Assembly (NCBI GenBank): GCA_003484865.1
Contig: DMZT01000220.1
Location: forward strand, 1 to 5,970
Reading direction: 5' to 3'
DNA: 5,970 nucleotides
DNA from: Stenotrophomonas sp.
GTDB lineage: Bacteria; Pseudomonadota; Gammaproteobacteria; Xanthomonadales; Xanthomonadaceae
In this document: positions 4,871-5,970 of the stretch, piece after piece
Layout: each line of letters begins with the position of its first letter
Position numbering within the stretch: the stretch's first letter is position 1
Notes under the pieces: model-generated
Databases searched by the model: none
What the model was told of the DNA's origin: nothing
Seen by the model: the letters and a program-made list of their open reading frames with translations, nothing else
Position numbers and translations under genes: made by a program

Positions 4871-4944
4871 GTGGAGCCAGGCGGGATCGAACCGCCGACC
4901 TCCTGCATGCCATGCAGGCGCTCTCCCAGCTGAGCTATGGCCCC
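4869..4944 (-). tRNA. tRNA-Ala(GGC), copy 3
   Basis: 76 nt with encoded CCA, the G3-U70 pair and anticodon GGC; body identical to copies 1 and 2. First gene of unit 3 and the first tRNA downstream of the copper ATPase on this strand. Confidence 0.98.
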
Positions 4945-4961
4945 ACGTCGTGAGGAGCGAA

Positions 4962-4990
4962 ATCATAGCGACGACGTTTTGGATTGGCAA
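4962..4990 (-). promoter_or_regulatory. Promoter of tRNA unit 3
   Basis: On the - strand TTGCCA (4990-4985) and TATGAT (4967-4962) have exact 17-nt spacing, each matching five of six consensus bases. This is the strongest promoter visible. A T-rich stretch (CACTTTTTTC) lies immediately upstream and could be an UP element. It falls between the copper ATPase stop and tRNA-Ala copy 3. Confidence 0.8.
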
Positions 4991-5026
4991 GAAAAAAGTG
5001 AAGAAATATCGTCATGCAATCCGCGG

Positions 5027-5970
5027 TCACTCGCCGGGCAGTCGTTGATGGCGCAGCCGCAGTGCATTGCTGATCACCGAGACCGAACTCAGACTCATCG
5101 CCACCGCCGCCAACATCGGCGACATTACGATGCCCAGCGGATACAGCACGCCGGCTGCAACAGGAATGCCGAGGCCGTTGTAGAGAAACGCAAAGCCCAG
5201 GTTCTGCCGCATGTTGCGCACGCTTGCAGTGGACAGCTGGCGCGCACGCAGGATGCCGCGCAGATCGCCCTTGACCAGCGTGACCTGTGCGCTCGACATC
5301 GCCACATCGGTGCCGTTGCCCATCGCGATGCCAACGTCCGCACTCGCCAGCGCCGGCGCGTCGTTGATGCCATCGCCGGCCATCGCCACCTTGCGGCCCT
5401 GCGCCTGCAGCGAACGGATCAACGCGGCCTTGTCGGCGGGGCGCATCTCGCCGTGGACGTCATCCAGGCCGAGTTCCCGCGCGACGGCTTCCGCGGTGGC
5501 CGCGCCGTCGCCGGTGGCCATGACGATGCGCAGGCCATCGCGGTGCAGCTGCACGATCGCTTCGGCGGTGGAGGCCTTGATCGGGTCAGCCACCGCGAGC
5601 AGGCCGCCAAGCTGGCCGTCGACGGCGAGGTACATCACGCTGGCCGCGGTGCTGCGCAAGTGCTCGGCACGTTCGCGCAGCGTGTCCAGCGCGATACCGT
5701 GTTCGTCCATCAACGCGGTATTGCCAAGCAGCAGCTGCCTGCCGTCCACCGCGCCCTGCACACCCATGCCGGTCAGGGAATCGAAATCGTCCACGCTGGC
5801 CAGCGGCATCCCGCGCGCGCGTGCTTCGGCCACGATCGCGGCCGCCAACGGATGCTCGCTGCCCTGGTCCAGGCTGGCCGCCCATTGCAGGATCTGATCG
5901 GCAGCGAAGGGCGCCACCGCCTGTACGTCACGGAACGCTGGCTTGCCCTCGGTCAACGTACCGGTCTTGT
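5027..5970 (-). CDS. copA: Cu(+)-exporting P1B-type ATPase, C-terminal half
   Basis: An inner-membrane pump that uses ATP to export monovalent copper. The window edge cuts the codon of the phosphorylated Asp: it opens with AC-AAG-ACC-GGT-ACG, the end of DKTGT, so the N-terminal metal-binding and first membrane domains lie outside. A TTG at 5956 is internal, directly after this motif. About 313 residues remain. They show the HP locus SEHPLA, the nucleotide-binding glycines TGMGVQG, ATGDG, and the hinge motif GDGINDAPALASADVGIAMGNGTD. The last two membrane helices follow. Helix 7 has FLYN before GIPVAAG, and helix 8 has MSLSS; YN plus MxxSS are the Cu(+)-site residues of the P1B-1 subgroup. The protein ends shortly after helix 8. 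No intrinsic terminator is seen before the downstream tRNA units on the same strand. The assignment is strong. Confidence 0.95.
   Translation of the reverse strand, partial: KTGTLTEGKPAFRDVQAVAPFAADQILQWAASLDQGSEHPLAAAIVAEARARGMPLASVDDFDSLTGMGVQGAVDGRQLLLGNTALMDEHGIALDTLRERAEHLRSTAASVMYLAVDGQLGGLLAVADPIKASTAEAIVQLHRDGLRIVMATGDGAATAEAVARELGLDDVHGEMRPADKAALIRSLQAQGRKVAMAGDGINDAPALASADVGIAMGNGTDVAMSSAQVTLVKGDLRGILRARQLSTASVRNMRQNLGFAFLYNGLGIPVAAGVLYPLGIVMSPMLAAVAMSLSSVSVISNALRLRHQRLPGE

Larger units (their letters stand above)
3979..4944 (-). repeat. Three tandem tRNA-Ala - tRNA-Glu transcription units
   Basis: The same gene pair occurs three times with periods of 335 and 426 bp, measured between tRNA-Glu ends. 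The tRNA bodies are identical, while spacers, promoters and most flanks have diverged. This points to old duplication with the tRNAs held identical by selection or gene conversion. Each unit reads promoter, tRNA-Ala, hairpin spacer, tRNA-Glu, terminator on the - strand. Confidence 0.9.

Noticed and set aside
3979..4944. Direct repeats that could suggest a CRISPR array or insertion sequence ends
   Set aside because: The repeats are 76-nt cloverleaf tRNA genes with differing spacers holding promoters and terminators. There are no cas genes, transposase or target-site duplications.
5211..5897. A 228-residue open frame on the + strand opposite copA
   Set aside because: Low-complexity S, A, R and P content and no motifs; the opposite strand encodes a textbook P-type ATPase.

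Overview
The window is GC-rich, tightly packed bacterial chromosome. Protein style, codon bias and gene content suggest a gammaproteobacterium of the Xanthomonadaceae (Stenotrophomonas, Xanthomonas or Pseudoxanthomonas type). That placement is inferred from protein and tRNA character; no database search was possible. Nothing indicates a phage, plasmid, transposon or CRISPR array.

Left part (1-2441): a methyl-accepting chemotaxis protein runs in from the left edge on the + strand. It has two tandem PAS domains, a short HAMP-like segment and a full cytoplasmic signalling domain. It converges on tRNA-Leu(CAA) on the - strand, with a strong bidirectional terminator hairpin between them. A single-domain response regulator of the FAT GUY type follows on the + strand with its own promoter and Shine-Dalgarno sequence.

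Middle (2449-3928): a long-form SRAP (YedK/HMCES-like) abasic-site DNA-protein crosslinking protein lies on the - strand, ending 7 bp from the response regulator stop. Divergent from it is a small GNAT N-acetyltransferase. The 106-bp intergenic region between them holds an operator-like repeat cluster.

Right part (3936-5970): three tandem copies of a tRNA-Ala(GGC) - tRNA-Glu(UUC) unit lie on the - strand, each with its own promoter and rho-independent terminator. The tRNA bodies are identical in all three copies, while spacers and promoters differ. Each spacer nevertheless forms a hairpin just after the tRNA-Ala CCA end, with a conserved AGGCC loop on differing stems. At the right edge is the C-terminal half of a Cu(+)-exporting P1B-type ATPase (CopA), also on the - strand; the window edge cuts the codon of its phosphorylated aspartate.

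The genes form no single pathway. They are housekeeping, sensory and stress genes around a tRNA-rich locus. No clearly new multi-gene system is visible. The best leads are the conserved-loop spacer hairpins in the tRNA units, the long coiled-coil form of SRAP, and the repeat cluster between SRAP and the acetyltransferase.
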